DNA from: Brevibacillus laterosporus DSM 25
Lineage (GTDB): Bacteria > Bacillota > Bacilli > Brevibacillales > Brevibacillaceae
Direction: 5' to 3'
DNA length: 64,000 bases
Assembly (NCBI RefSeq): GCF_002706795.1
Contig: NZ_CP017705.1
Span: 310,001-374,000 of the forward strand
Below the pieces are notes generated by a model that was not told the origin of the DNA, ran no database searches, and saw only the letters and a list, made by a program, of their open reading frames with translations. Made by a program: the position numbers and the translations under genes. Shown here piece after piece: positions 17,326 through 26,138 of this stretch (positions are counted from its first letter, which is position 1; each line of letters begins with the position of its first letter).

Positions 17326-18060
17326 TTAGGTATGCCATCCACCATTAACAGAGATGGTTTGGCCAGTAATATATTCGGCTTCTTTTTGTAATAAGAACGA
17401 AACTGCGACAGCTACTTCCTCTGGTCGTCCAAGTCGTCCCATCGGAATTTCTTCACATACAGCTTCCCTATCCTCTAAGGTAAATCGATCCATCATCCCA
17501 CCTGAAACAGCACCTGGTGATACTGCATTGACTGTAATATGGTTAAGGGCTACTTCTTTGGCCAAAGCTTTCGTAAAACTAAGAATGGCACCTTTTGTCA
17601 TAGAATACAGGACCTCACACGCTGCACCTGTCTCTCCCCAAATGGAGGAGATGGTAACAATTCGCCCAAATCTAGCCTGTAGCATCGCAGGTAATCCGTG
17701 CTGTGATACAAAAAAGCAAGAGCCCATGTTAACTCGAACCAATTCATCAAATAACTCTGGGCTAACCTCGCTTAGTAAGCCCACGTGATCAATCGAAGCA
17801 TTATTAATGATATAGAGTGGCTTCACTGGCATTTGAGTAAACATAGTGGTGACTGCATCTGGTTGAGATAAATCAGCCTGCAAAGCAATCGCTGGCACAT
17901 TTTTGCTTTCACAATACGATAACAGCAAATTTATTTTGTCTATCTGTGTGTTGTAATGAAGATATAGTGGGATTGATTCGTCTGCTAGCTTTCTGGCAAT
18001 AGCTTGCCCAATTTCACCGGAAGCTCCCGTAACCAACGCCCATACTTGCTTGTCTTCCAT
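17326..18060 (-). CDS. ymfI: SDR oxidoreductase YmfI (EF-P 5-aminopentanone reductase type)
   Basis: A short-chain dehydrogenase of 244 residues. The NAD(P)-binding motif is TGASGEIG (11-18), NNAS is in place, and the catalytic set is S139, Y152, K156. The C-terminus ITGQTISVNGG is typical. In B. subtilis YmfI reduces 5-aminopentanone on elongation factor P to 5-aminopentanol. ATG 18060 has GAGGAG upstream. Its neighbours are ymfH and ymfJ, the same order as in B. subtilis, which supports the ortholog call over a general FabG. Confidence 0.92.
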   Translation of the reverse strand: MEDKQVWALVTGASGEIGQAIARKLADESIPLYLHYNTQIDKINLLLSYCESKNVPAIALQADLSQPDAVTTMFTQMPVKPLYIINNASIDHVGLLSEVSPELFDELVRVNMGSCFFVSQHGLPAMLQARFGRIVTISSIWGETGAACEVLYSMTKGAILSFTKALAKEVALNHITVNAVSPGAVSGGMMDRFTLEDREAVCEEIPMGRLGRPEEVAVAVSFLLQKEAEYITGQTISVNGGWHT

Positions 18061-18085
18061 GTATTTCTCCTCTTCCCCACGTTGC

Positions 18086-19369
18086 CTAAGACTGTGAACG
18101 CACGATCGAAACAGCCATCTGACTTTCTTGCAGATGATCATGCATACGTTTCTGTACATCCTCTAATGTAATTTTTTCTAAAGTAGGTACGATCTCAAAC
18201 AAATCAATCCCATTAAATTTGTAACTAGTAAACTGATTGGCAATAAATTCAATGGAATTGAGCGAGCGTAGGAACAGCCCGATTCTTCTTCGTTTTTGCC
18301 GTTGGAACGATTCCTCATCAATTCCTCGCGATTTCGCCTCCTTAATTTCCTGTGTAATAACGCTAACTAGCTTTTCAGGATCAGGAGTATCTCCACCTAG
18401 AATGGTATAGCCGTAATCAGTCTCGTTGCTGTAATCAAAATCAAAGGCTTCAGTAATTAGTCCTTCATCATAATATTTTTGGTAAAAGCTAGAGCTGTTT
18501 CCAAAAAGTAAATCTAGCATCAATTTTGTGGTTAGTTCTCGTTTTAACAGCTCTTCACCAAATAATTGGTTTTTCGCTTCTTTAAACCCGATGTATATCT
18601 TCGGAATTGCCACGGAAAGATGGGCTTCCACAAGCTTTTCACCAACCTCAGCCGGTTCCTCTGGAAAAAAGCGTTCAATGATAGGGGCTGGTGGAAACTT
18701 TTTAGTTTGTTGATTACTGCGAATCAATTCACCTATCTGGTCTTTATCAAATCCCCCCACCACAAATAACACCATATTACTTGGATGGTAAAATGTCTCG
18801 TAGCATTGGTATAGCATGTCTTTCGTGATCGGAGTAATGGTTTCGATGGTTCCAGCAATCTCAATTCGTACCGGATATTTTTGATACATGGCTTTCAACA
18901 AATTAACGTATACTTTCCAATCCGGATTGTCATCATACATCTGAATTTCTTGACCAATAATTCCTTTTTCTTTTTCAACACTTGCTTCAGAAAAATATGG
19001 TTCCTGTACGAAATCAAGCAATATCTTCACATTCTCCTCTACTTTATCCGTAGAAGAAAAGAGGTACGCTGTTCGGTTAAAGCTGGTAAATGCATTATAA
19101 GAAGCACCGTTACGTGAAAAATCCTGAAAAACATCGCGGTCTTCTTTTTCAAATAGCTTATGCTCTAAAAAATGGGCGATGCCATCAGGTACATTGATGG
19201 TTTCCTGATTATTTAATCGGAAATGACTATCATTTGAACCATAACGGGTTGTAAAAACTGCATATGTCTTACTAAAGCCTTCTTTTGGTAACAAATAGAC
19301 GGACAAGCCATTTGGCAGTTTTTCATGATAGAGTGTTTCATTTAACTGATCAAATGTTACTGTTTTCAC
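18086..19369 (-). CDS. ymfH: M16-family zinc protease YmfH
   Basis: 427 residues. The inverted zinc motif HFLEH (H66, E69, H70) is intact, and the downstream acidic ligand region is plausible. It pairs with the catalytically empty YmfF encoded upstream, like two-chain M16B peptidases. The natural substrate is unknown. The start is GTG 19369 with GGGTGG inside the ymfF tail; this start lies one base after the ymfF stop codon, and gives VKTVTFDQLNETLYHEKL, matching B. subtilis YmfH. Confidence 0.93.
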   Translation of the reverse strand: MKTVTFDQLNETLYHEKLPNGLSVYLLPKEGFSKTYAVFTTRYGSNDSHFRLNNQETINVPDGIAHFLEHKLFEKEDRDVFQDFSRNGASYNAFTSFNRTAYLFSSTDKVEENVKILLDFVQEPYFSEASVEKEKGIIGQEIQMYDDNPDWKVYVNLLKAMYQKYPVRIEIAGTIETITPITKDMLYQCYETFYHPSNMVLFVVGGFDKDQIGELIRSNQQTKKFPPAPIIERFFPEEPAEVGEKLVEAHLSVAIPKIYIGFKEAKNQLFGEELLKRELTTKLMLDLLFGNSSSFYQKYYDEGLITEAFDFDYSNETDYGYTILGGDTPDPEKLVSVITQEIKEAKSRGIDEESFQRQKRRRIGLFLRSLNSIEFIANQFTSYKFNGIDLFEIVPTLEKITLEDVQKRMHDHLQESQMAVSIVRSQS

Positions 19370-19370
19370 T

Positions 19371-20666
19371 CTATTCCCCACCCTTCTTATCGCGTAATAG
19401 ATAAATTGTATCCAGTTCAATCTTTTGAGCTACGTTAACGACATCTTGTACCTTCACTTTTTCAATCTCGGACAGCAGGGTTTGTAAATCACGTGCTCTG
19501 CCACTTATGACCCCGTTATAAGCAAAGTCCACCATCATTCTACCGCTATCAAGCAATTCTTTAAATTGGTTATACAACGTAGCTTTCGTCATATCCATCT
19601 CTTCCTGACTGATCTCGCCATTTTCCATCATCGCCATCTGTTCTTTTATAATAGTGACAGCTTTTTCATAATTATTTACATCGATACCTGACATCATCAT
19701 AACTACGCCCTTATGGCTTTCCAAACGAGACACTGCATAGTAGGCCAAGCTAGCCTTTTCACGTACATTTAAAAAGAGTTTGGAGTGTGGGAAACCACCC
19801 AGAATTCCGTTATACACCAGCAAAGCAGGATAATCGTCGTCTTTGTAAACAATATTTGAACGACATCCTATGTTTAATTTAGCCTGATTTACATCCATAC
19901 GATCTACAATTGCTTTTTGTTCCGTGACTTTCTTGGAAACCTGTTGAATGTCTAGATTACTCTTACGTTGGGAAGGTAGCTGAAGATGCTTCTTACATAA
20001 AGAGGTAATCTCATCCTCCTTCACATCACCCACTACAAAGATTTCAAGAGGGTTATTCTCTACGAATTGACGATAATAATCGGTAAGCGAAGCGGCATCT
20101 ATCTTCGTTACATGGGCTATAGTACCAATTGCAGAAGTAGCATATGGTTCCCCTTTAAACATTTCTTCCGTAATCCGTTGATTTGCGTACCTCATTTTAT
20201 CATTTACGATGCTTTCAATTTTTTTCGTTAAAGATTTTTTCTCTGCTTCCACATACGTACTATCAAACTGGTCATTAACCAAATAAGGACGAGTAAGAAT
20301 ATCACCAACAAACTCTATAGCGTCTTCAACCAGAGACTGGTTTCCACTTAAATACTTTTCATTAGGAACCTCCATATAAAGCTGTAGAATTTGGCGTTCC
20401 CCTTTTTTTGCTACATCTACGTCAAAAATAGCTCCATACAAATAATCAAGATGCTGACGAAGCTTTTGGGGTTCAGGAAAACGAGCTGTAGCACGCTTTA
20501 ACACCATGGCAAGCAAAGCGGTTTTCGACGCATATTCCTCAGTTAATTCCTGTTCAATATTTACGATCATCGTAATTGATTTAAACTTTTCGGTCTGTAA
20601 AATATGTAGATTCATGCCATTTACCTGAGATTTCGTAAAAGCAATTTCCTGTGCTTTTTCAGCCAT
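19371..20666 (-). CDS. ymfF: M16-family peptidase-like protein YmfF (inactive partner)
   Basis: 431 residues with the M16 fold but no HxxEH motif. The equivalent place reads LRQHLDYLYGAIFDVD, so it cannot bind zinc in the usual way. The arginine/tyrosine pair of the non-catalytic M16B chain may be in the C-terminal half. ATG 20666 has GGAGGGAG upstream. It is the first gene of ymfF-ymfH-ymfI-ymfJ, with a promoter at 20705-20734. Confidence 0.92.
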   Translation of the reverse strand: MAEKAQEIAFTKSQVNGMNLHILQTEKFKSITMIVNIEQELTEEYASKTALLAMVLKRATARFPEPQKLRQHLDYLYGAIFDVDVAKKGERQILQLYMEVPNEKYLSGNQSLVEDAIEFVGDILTRPYLVNDQFDSTYVEAEKKSLTKKIESIVNDKMRYANQRITEEMFKGEPYATSAIGTIAHVTKIDAASLTDYYRQFVENNPLEIFVVGDVKEDEITSLCKKHLQLPSQRKSNLDIQQVSKKVTEQKAIVDRMDVNQAKLNIGCRSNIVYKDDDYPALLVYNGILGGFPHSKLFLNVREKASLAYYAVSRLESHKGVVMMMSGIDVNNYEKAVTIIKEQMAMMENGEISQEEMDMTKATLYNQFKELLDSGRMMVDFAYNGVISGRARDLQTLLSEIEKVKVQDVVNVAQKIELDTIYLLRDKKGGE

Positions 20667-20702
20667 ATAATTCGTCTCCCTCCTTATTTACGTACCTATC
20701 TT

Positions 20703-20734
20703 CTATTTTACCCAAAATAGGTAGCTTTCAGCAA
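20703..20734 (-). promoter_or_regulatory. Promoter of the ymfFHIJ operon
   Basis: Minus strand TTGCTG (20734-20729), 18 bp, TAAAAT (20710-20705). A CTATTTT-ACCC-AAAATAG dyad (20703-20720) covers the -10, and could be an operator. Confidence 0.6.
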
Positions 20735-20794
20735 AATGATTACATCAAATGTATGCCATTCAACTGTAAACTTATACATCGTAACTAATCCTAA

Positions 20795-20829
20795 TAAAAA
20801 AAGACTGATGAGCTGAACTCAACAGTCTT
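20795..20829 (-). terminator. Terminator of the zinc-ribbon gene
   Basis: AAGACTG (20801-20807) and CAGTCTT (20823-20829), with inner TGAG/CTCA-type pairs. Six T residues follow on the minus strand. Confidence 0.85.
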
Positions 20830-20849
20830 CTTTCTGACAATAACATTCA

Positions 20850-21005
20850 TTAAAAATCACTTGTATCCCAATCCCCAAGCATTTCTACACTAGTATCGCT
20901 AGAGTCAAAGCGACCACAGTCCGGATTTAAGCATAGAATGCCATGTAATTGACTGTCCAAAAACACATGACCATTTGCAAAACCACAGTATGGACATTCC
21001 CACAT
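20850..21005 (-). CDS. Small zinc-ribbon protein
   Basis: A 51-residue protein beginning MWECPYCGFANGH. C4, C7, C25 and C30 form a CxxC-x17-CxxxxC set that would hold one zinc ion. The C-terminus is acidic (SSDTSVEMLGDWDTSDF). ATG 21005 has AAGGAG nine bases upstream; an in-frame start 45 bases further up has no such site. A separate terminator follows. I do not recognise a named family. It could be a small nucleic-acid or protein-binding adaptor. Confidence 0.75.
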   Translation of the reverse strand: MWECPYCGFANGHVFLDSQLHGILCLNPDCGRFDSSDTSVEMLGDWDTSDF

Positions 21006-21085
21006 TTTTATACACTCCTTATGCTCCTTATCGCAGATTAGTGTGCCCATTACATGCTTGGGATATGAGTATAACCAACAGCTTT

Positions 21086-22249
21086 TTACTTAATCGATTC
21101 CATTTCTATCGTTTCAAGATATTTAAGGAAAGGATAAGGATTAACAGCTTCGCCTGTCTGATTGCTGTACAGTCCAAAATGCAAATGAGGCGCAAACATA
21201 CCTGAAGTTCCACTAGATCCATAGCCAGTATCGCCTACGAAACCAATTAATTGGCCCGTTTTAACCGAACTCCCCACTTTTAATCCTGGAGCAAAAGCAC
21301 TTAAATGGGCATAGTACACTCGATACTTACCAGAGGAATGTGTAATATTTACTCTCCACCCCCCCATGTTATTCCATCCTAAGCGATTAATGACTCCATT
21401 CGTCGACGAAAAGACAGGTACTCCATGAAAAGCCATAATATCAATACCTTCATGATTTCTACCTTGAGCGTCTGCTCCCCATGTCCGTCCATCCCCATAT
21501 GTATCGTAAACCTGTTCATACCAAGTACCCTTTTTTAATGGGAAAACACTTTGTTTAGGATTTAAAGCTTGGTCAATGTTCTCTATGTATTGCTGTTTCG
21601 TTTTTGTATCTAATGGGCTCCATGTCTGTTTATACATAGTAACCACTGGAATGGTTAGCTTCATTCCCTGCCATATCTCATCCTTTGTTAAACCAGACTC
21701 TTTCTTTATCGACAAAATGGGAACACCGAATTTTTGACTAATGGACCACAGCGAGTCCCCTGTTTGTACTGTATAAGTTGCTGAGGTTGTTTTAGTAGCA
21801 ACCACAGCTACCTTCGATTGTTCATTATAATCTACCTGATAACCTAATAACTCACTTATCGAACGTAGGGGAACTAAAATGCGACCTTCTTTTACTATTG
21901 GAGAAACATCGAGATTATACTTTTTCCCGTTGCCCCAAGCTGTTTTTTGGTTCACCCTATAAGTAAATTCTTCTGTTTCCGTACTAATAAGTACTTGCTT
22001 GGTAGATGCCTGATAGGTAACCTCCGCCTGAGTAGCTTCTGACACAGCTCGAATCGGTACCAACATACGATTATTCACAATTTGTGGTTCTACATCCGTT
22101 TTTATACCTTTTCCATCTACCATTAGGAAAATGCGTGGCACAGAAGCAGCCTGTACTTGCATAGGGTTAATCCAAGAAATTGATAACAAGGCAGTTCCCA
22201 CCATACTGCTTACTATCCAACGGCTCATACTCCTTCGTAATCTCATCAT
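21086..22249 (-). CDS. Secreted LysM/M23 peptidase with stalk domains
   Basis: A 387-residue exported cell-wall hydrolase. It has a signal peptide (residues 1 to about 34, ending VQA-A), two halves of a 'copper amine oxidase N-terminal' stalk domain (about 40-150, with LVPIRAVSEATQAEV and LVPLRSISELLGYQV), a LysM wall-binding motif (YTVQTGDSLWSISQKFGVP, about 158-176), and a LytM/M23 zinc peptidase domain. The zinc ligands are in GRNHEGIDI and HLHFGLY. It probably cleaves peptidoglycan cross-links. ATG 22249 has AAGGAGG upstream. The stalk domain is named for homology and implies no copper. Confidence 0.9.
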   Translation of the reverse strand: MMRLRRSMSRWIVSSMVGTALLSISWINPMQVQAASVPRIFLMVDGKGIKTDVEPQIVNNRMLVPIRAVSEATQAEVTYQASTKQVLISTETEEFTYRVNQKTAWGNGKKYNLDVSPIVKEGRILVPLRSISELLGYQVDYNEQSKVAVVATKTTSATYTVQTGDSLWSISQKFGVPILSIKKESGLTKDEIWQGMKLTIPVVTMYKQTWSPLDTKTKQQYIENIDQALNPKQSVFPLKKGTWYEQVYDTYGDGRTWGADAQGRNHEGIDIMAFHGVPVFSSTNGVINRLGWNNMGGWRVNITHSSGKYRVYYAHLSAFAPGLKVGSSVKTGQLIGFVGDTGYGSSGTSGMFAPHLHFGLYSNQTGEAVNPYPFLKYLETIEMESIK

Positions 22250-22346
22250 GTAAATAGCCTCCTTGTCCAGGTCAAACTTGTCCCATTATCCCATAGGTAA
22301 TAAAAAGGTATCTATGCATAATTACTGGTAAAAAGTAGACTAACAA

Positions 22347-22376
22347 GAAAAACCACCCTTCCAAATGGAAAGGTGG
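22347..22376 (-). terminator. Terminator of the nup operon
   Basis: CCACCCTTCC (22353-22362) with GGAAAGGTGG (22367-22376) and a short AAAT loop, followed by T5 on the minus strand. Confidence 0.8.
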
Positions 22377-22449
22377 CCATCTATCTTCTCGCTATCATCA
22401 CATATTACACGCGTGTATATTATGATTAGAAATATATAAATAACGTTTA

Positions 22450-23403
22450 CTAACGAGAACCTGTTTCATATGGTTCACCACTTGCTTTTGGAGCACGTGA
22501 TTTACCAACGAGACCAGCAAGCACCAAAATTGTCAATACGTATGGTAGCATATAGATAAATTCAACTGGAATGTACTTCGTAAGCCCGAATACTTGTACA
22601 AGCGTCTTAACAGCTTGAGCTAATCCGAAGAAAAGAGCTGCTCCCATTGCACCTACTGGATGCCACTTACCAAAAATCATCGCAGCAAGTGCAATAAAAC
22701 CTTGACCAGAAATCGTGTTGTGAGAGAAGTTTGAGGTTGTTGTTAAAGCAACGGTTGCTCCACCCAACGCTGCTAAAGCTCCACTCAGCATAACGGCAAT
22801 GTAACGAACACGAAATACATTAATACCAGCTGTATCAGCGGCACGTGGATGTTCCCCAACAGAGCGAAGTCTCAACCCAAACTGAGTTTTAAACAGCATG
22901 AACCAAACGATTGCAACTGTGATGAATGCCAAATAACTTGTTGGATATGCTTGGAACAAAGCACGACCAAGGAAAGGAATATCACTTAAAAATGGGATGT
23001 CCCATTTGGAAAATACAACACTCAACGTTTTTGTTTGTCCAGCACCATCAAAAATGATTTTGGTAAGATATACAGCCAAACCTGTTGCCAAGAAGTTAAG
23101 AGCAACACCACTTACTACCTGATTTGATTTAAAAGTAATCGATGCTGCTGCATGCGGTAGGGAGAAAATAATACCAGCAACACCTGCTGCGATTAAACCA
23201 ATCCAAGGTGCGTACGGCGCAGGCTCCATAAAGTAAGTAACAACTGCTCCAACGAAAGCTCCCATCACCATGAGACCCTCCAGTGCAATGTTAACTACCC
23301 CGGAACGTTCAGAAATAACACCGCCTAGTGCCGCGAAAATGAGGGCTGTGGAAAATACGATCGTGTCATGTAATAGATCGCCACCAATGGTTAGCCATTG
23401 CAT
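22450..23403 (-). CDS. nupQ: Nucleoside ABC transporter permease (NupQ-like)
   Basis: 317 residues, eight to ten membrane segments, of the BPD_transp_2 (branched-chain amino acid/ribose type) family. GVNVFRVRYIAVMLSGALAAL-type and GQGFIALAAMIFGKWHP motifs match the YufQ/NupQ subunit. With NupP it forms the membrane channel for guanosine or related nucleosides. ATG 23403 has AGGAGG upstream within the nupP tail; the gap to nupP is only 2 bp. It is the last gene of the operon. Confidence 0.9.
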   Translation of the reverse strand: MQWLTIGGDLLHDTIVFSTALIFAALGGVISERSGVVNIALEGLMVMGAFVGAVVTYFMEPAPYAPWIGLIAAGVAGIIFSLPHAAASITFKSNQVVSGVALNFLATGLAVYLTKIIFDGAGQTKTLSVVFSKWDIPFLSDIPFLGRALFQAYPTSYLAFITVAIVWFMLFKTQFGLRLRSVGEHPRAADTAGINVFRVRYIAVMLSGALAALGGATVALTTTSNFSHNTISGQGFIALAAMIFGKWHPVGAMGAALFFGLAQAVKTLVQVFGLTKYIPVEFIYMLPYVLTILVLAGLVGKSRAPKASGEPYETGSR

Positions 23404-23405
23404 CT

Positions 23406-24482
23406 TTACAGCACCTCCTTCTTATTCTTCTTAGATAAAACAGGTTTTAATATAAATCTAACAATTCCATGAGCTGCAACGAAGAAGATTACCGAAGCAA
23501 TTACCACACGAATTAACTCTACTGGTACGCCCGCTCCCATCTTCATTCCATTTGCTCCAAAGGACAATATTCCAAATAAAATAGCTCCTAATACTACCCC
23601 AATTGGAGTATTACCACCAATTAAAGCTACCGCGATTCCATCAAAACCATACCCAGGTTGAGCGGCCATAATAGCTTGATAATGGAACACTCCAAGAATT
23701 TCAGCCGCTCCACCCATACCTGCCATACAACCTGAAATAAACATAGCTTTTACAACGTTGTTATTTACATTCATACCAGCATATTGAGCTGCATGCGGGT
23801 TAAAGCCTGTCGCACGAAGTTCAAAGCCCGTTTTTGTTTTCCAGAGGACAGCAAAGAAAAGAACAGCTAAAACAAGAGCAAGTAACGTACCCCAGTGCAT
23901 ACGTGCACTTTCAAACATTTGAGACAGCCAGCCAATTGCAATGGACGCTGATTCCTTAATTTCTGGGGAACGCTGTTGACCTTCTGGAACCAACGTGGTA
24001 ACCAGAATAAAGTTTACCAAATACAAAGCAATCCAGTTCATCATGATTGTCGTAATAACCTCATGGACACCACGTGCAGCTTTTAGCCAACCTGCAAAAG
24101 CCGCCCACAGTCCACCGACAATTGTACTAACAATAATGGTTAGTGGAGCATGAATATAGACAGGTAAGTCCAGCTTTACACCAAGGTAAACAGCTGTAAT
24201 CATTCCCATCATAAATTGACCCTCTACTCCGATGTTAAATAGTCCTGTACGGAAAGCAAAGGCAACAGCCAAACCACTAAAAATCAAAGGAGTGATCTGA
24301 CGGATCGTTTCACCAAAATTATAAGCGTCACCAAATACTTTCTTTACCAAAGAACCATACGCTAACAGTGGATCAAATCCACCTGCCAGCATCGCAATTG
24401 CCCCGACGATGAGTCCAAGCAGAATCGCAACAACAGGAACGATGAAAGAATCCTTTGTAAAAATCTTAAATACATTATTCAT
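23406..24482 (-). CDS. nupP: Nucleoside ABC transporter permease (NupP-like)
   Basis: 358 residues, multi-pass, the second permease. NIGVEGQFMMG, GFNPHAAQYAGMNV and PGYGFDGIAVALIGGN are typical of the YufP/NupP family. ATG 24482 gives MNNVFKIFTKD and has GGAGG seven bases upstream. The start overlaps the end of nupO by 8 bp, so coupling is likely. Confidence 0.9.
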   Translation of the reverse strand: MNNVFKIFTKDSFIVPVVAILLGLIVGAIAMLAGGFDPLLAYGSLVKKVFGDAYNFGETIRQITPLIFSGLAVAFAFRTGLFNIGVEGQFMMGMITAVYLGVKLDLPVYIHAPLTIIVSTIVGGLWAAFAGWLKAARGVHEVITTIMMNWIALYLVNFILVTTLVPEGQQRSPEIKESASIAIGWLSQMFESARMHWGTLLALVLAVLFFAVLWKTKTGFELRATGFNPHAAQYAGMNVNNNVVKAMFISGCMAGMGGAAEILGVFHYQAIMAAQPGYGFDGIAVALIGGNTPIGVVLGAILFGILSFGANGMKMGAGVPVELIRVVIASVIFFVAAHGIVRFILKPVLSKKNKKEVL

Positions 24483-26016
24483 CCTGTTCGCCTCCTTGCA
24501 TGCGTTTTCCACCTGACATCATCAACCCGAGCTCTTGTTCATTCGTTGTTTTCGGATCAACAATACCAACGATTTCACCTTCATAAATAACTGCGATGCG
24601 ATCGGAAACGTTGCGAATTTCATCCAGCTCAAACGAAATAAGTAAAACCGCTTTTCCATTATCGCGTTGTTCAATTAGGCGCTTATGAATAAATTCAATC
24701 GCACCTACATCCAGCCCACGTGTCGGCTGAGCTGCAATCAACAGATCAGGATTCTTGTCCACTTCACGAGCAATAATCGCTTTCTGTTGGTTACCACCTG
24801 ACAGAGCGCGTGCTAGGGTATGTATCCCTGGTGTACGTACATCGAATTCTTCAATTAGCTTTTCGGCATGCTTGTTGATTGCCTCATAGTTCAAGAATCC
24901 ATTTTTATTAAACTCAGGGTGGAAATACGTCTCAAGAACAATGTTTTCAGCCATGCTAAAATCAAGAACTAAACCATGCTTATGTCGATCTTCCGGTATA
25001 TTAGAAAGTCCTGATTCGGAAATAAAACGCGGAGTTTTATTTGTTAGATCCTTACCATTTAAAGTAACTGAGCCTTCTTGACATTTGCGTAGCCCTGTTA
25101 ACACTTCAATCAATTCAGACTGACCGTTACCGTCAACACCAGCAATTCCAAGAATTTCTCCAGCCTTCACATCAAAGCTGATTTTATTTAAGGCATTAAC
25201 TCCTCGATTGCCAATTGCTGTTACATTTTTCACAGATAGAATCGACTCTTTAGGATCAGCAGGCTTTTTATCTACGGTAAACGTTACATCACGCCCCACC
25301 ATTTTAGATGCCAATTCATCTGGATTCGTATCTTTAATAGCTAGAGAATCGATAGTCTTACCACGGCGAATAATGGTGACACTATCACAAATCGCCATAA
25401 TCTCTTTTAGCTTATGGGTAATCAGGATAATCGTTTTGCCTTCTTTAACCAAATTACGCATAATCTCAATTAACTCGGAAATTTCTTGCGGTGTAAGAAC
25501 AGCCGTTGGTTCGTCAAAAATGAGGATATTTGCTCCACGGTACAAGGTTTTTAGAATCTCAACACGTTGTTGCATCCCTACTGAGATGTCTTCAATTTTT
25601 GCATAAGGGTCAACCTTGAGCCCATACTGTTCAGAAAGTGCTTGTACCTTTTTAGCCGCTGAATTGATATCTATCTTCAAACCATTTTTTGGTTCTTTTC
25701 CTAGAATAATATTTTCCGTAACGGTAAACGGTTCGACAAGCATAAAGTGTTGGTGAACCATTCCAATACCCATTTCGTTAGCAACGTTTGGACTGGTGAT
25801 TTTCACCGGTGTTTCATTAAGTAAAATCTCACCCTCATCAGGTTGATACAACCCAAATAGAATATTCATTAGAGTCGATTTACCCGCACCATTTTCACCT
25901 AAGAGCGCGTGAATCTCGCCCTTTTTTACTTTAAGTTGAATATTATCATTTGCAATAATTCCTGGAAAGCGCTTCGTAATTCCACGCATTTCTACAACAG
26001 TTTTTACATCTTTCAT
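24475..26016 (-). CDS. nupO: Nucleoside ABC transporter ATP-binding protein (NupO-like)
   Basis: 513 residues with two ABC domains in tandem, as in ribose and nucleoside importers. Domain 1 has Walker A GENGAGKST, the signature ISVGMQQRVEILK and Walker B ILIFDEPTAVL. Domain 2 has a degenerate Walker A (GVDGNGQSE) but a good signature LSGGNQQKAIIAREV. So only one site may be fully active, which is usual for the class. ATG 26016 follows GGGGTGA; a GTG nine bases upstream is part of that site. Confidence 0.92.
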   Translation of the reverse strand: MKDVKTVVEMRGITKRFPGIIANDNIQLKVKKGEIHALLGENGAGKSTLMNILFGLYQPDEGEILLNETPVKITSPNVANEMGIGMVHQHFMLVEPFTVTENIILGKEPKNGLKIDINSAAKKVQALSEQYGLKVDPYAKIEDISVGMQQRVEILKTLYRGANILIFDEPTAVLTPQEISELIEIMRNLVKEGKTIILITHKLKEIMAICDSVTIIRRGKTIDSLAIKDTNPDELASKMVGRDVTFTVDKKPADPKESILSVKNVTAIGNRGVNALNKISFDVKAGEILGIAGVDGNGQSELIEVLTGLRKCQEGSVTLNGKDLTNKTPRFISESGLSNIPEDRHKHGLVLDFSMAENIVLETYFHPEFNKNGFLNYEAINKHAEKLIEEFDVRTPGIHTLARALSGGNQQKAIIAREVDKNPDLLIAAQPTRGLDVGAIEFIHKRLIEQRDNGKAVLLISFELDEIRNVSDRIAVIYEGEIVGIVDPKTTNEQELGLMMSGGKRMQGGEQDE

Positions 26017-26071
26017 TTCACTCACCCCGTTTTTCTGGGTAATAATTCACAAGTAACTCTGCACAAGGCAA

Positions 26072-26103
26072 CAACAAGGCTAGTCATGAAACTAGCCTTG
26101 TTG
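26072..26103. other. Perfect hairpin between nupN and nupO
   Basis: CAACAAGGCTAGT (26072-26084) and ACTAGCCTTGTTG (26091-26103), a 13-bp perfect stem with a 6-nt loop. On the minus (coding) strand it is followed by TTGCC, not by a T run, so it is a weak terminator at most. It may protect the 3' end of nupN mRNA, giving more binding protein than transporter. On the plus strand it is followed by a T-rich tract. Confidence 0.75.
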
Positions 26104-26138
26104 CTTATTTTCTTTAACAAATAAAATAACTAGATCAA

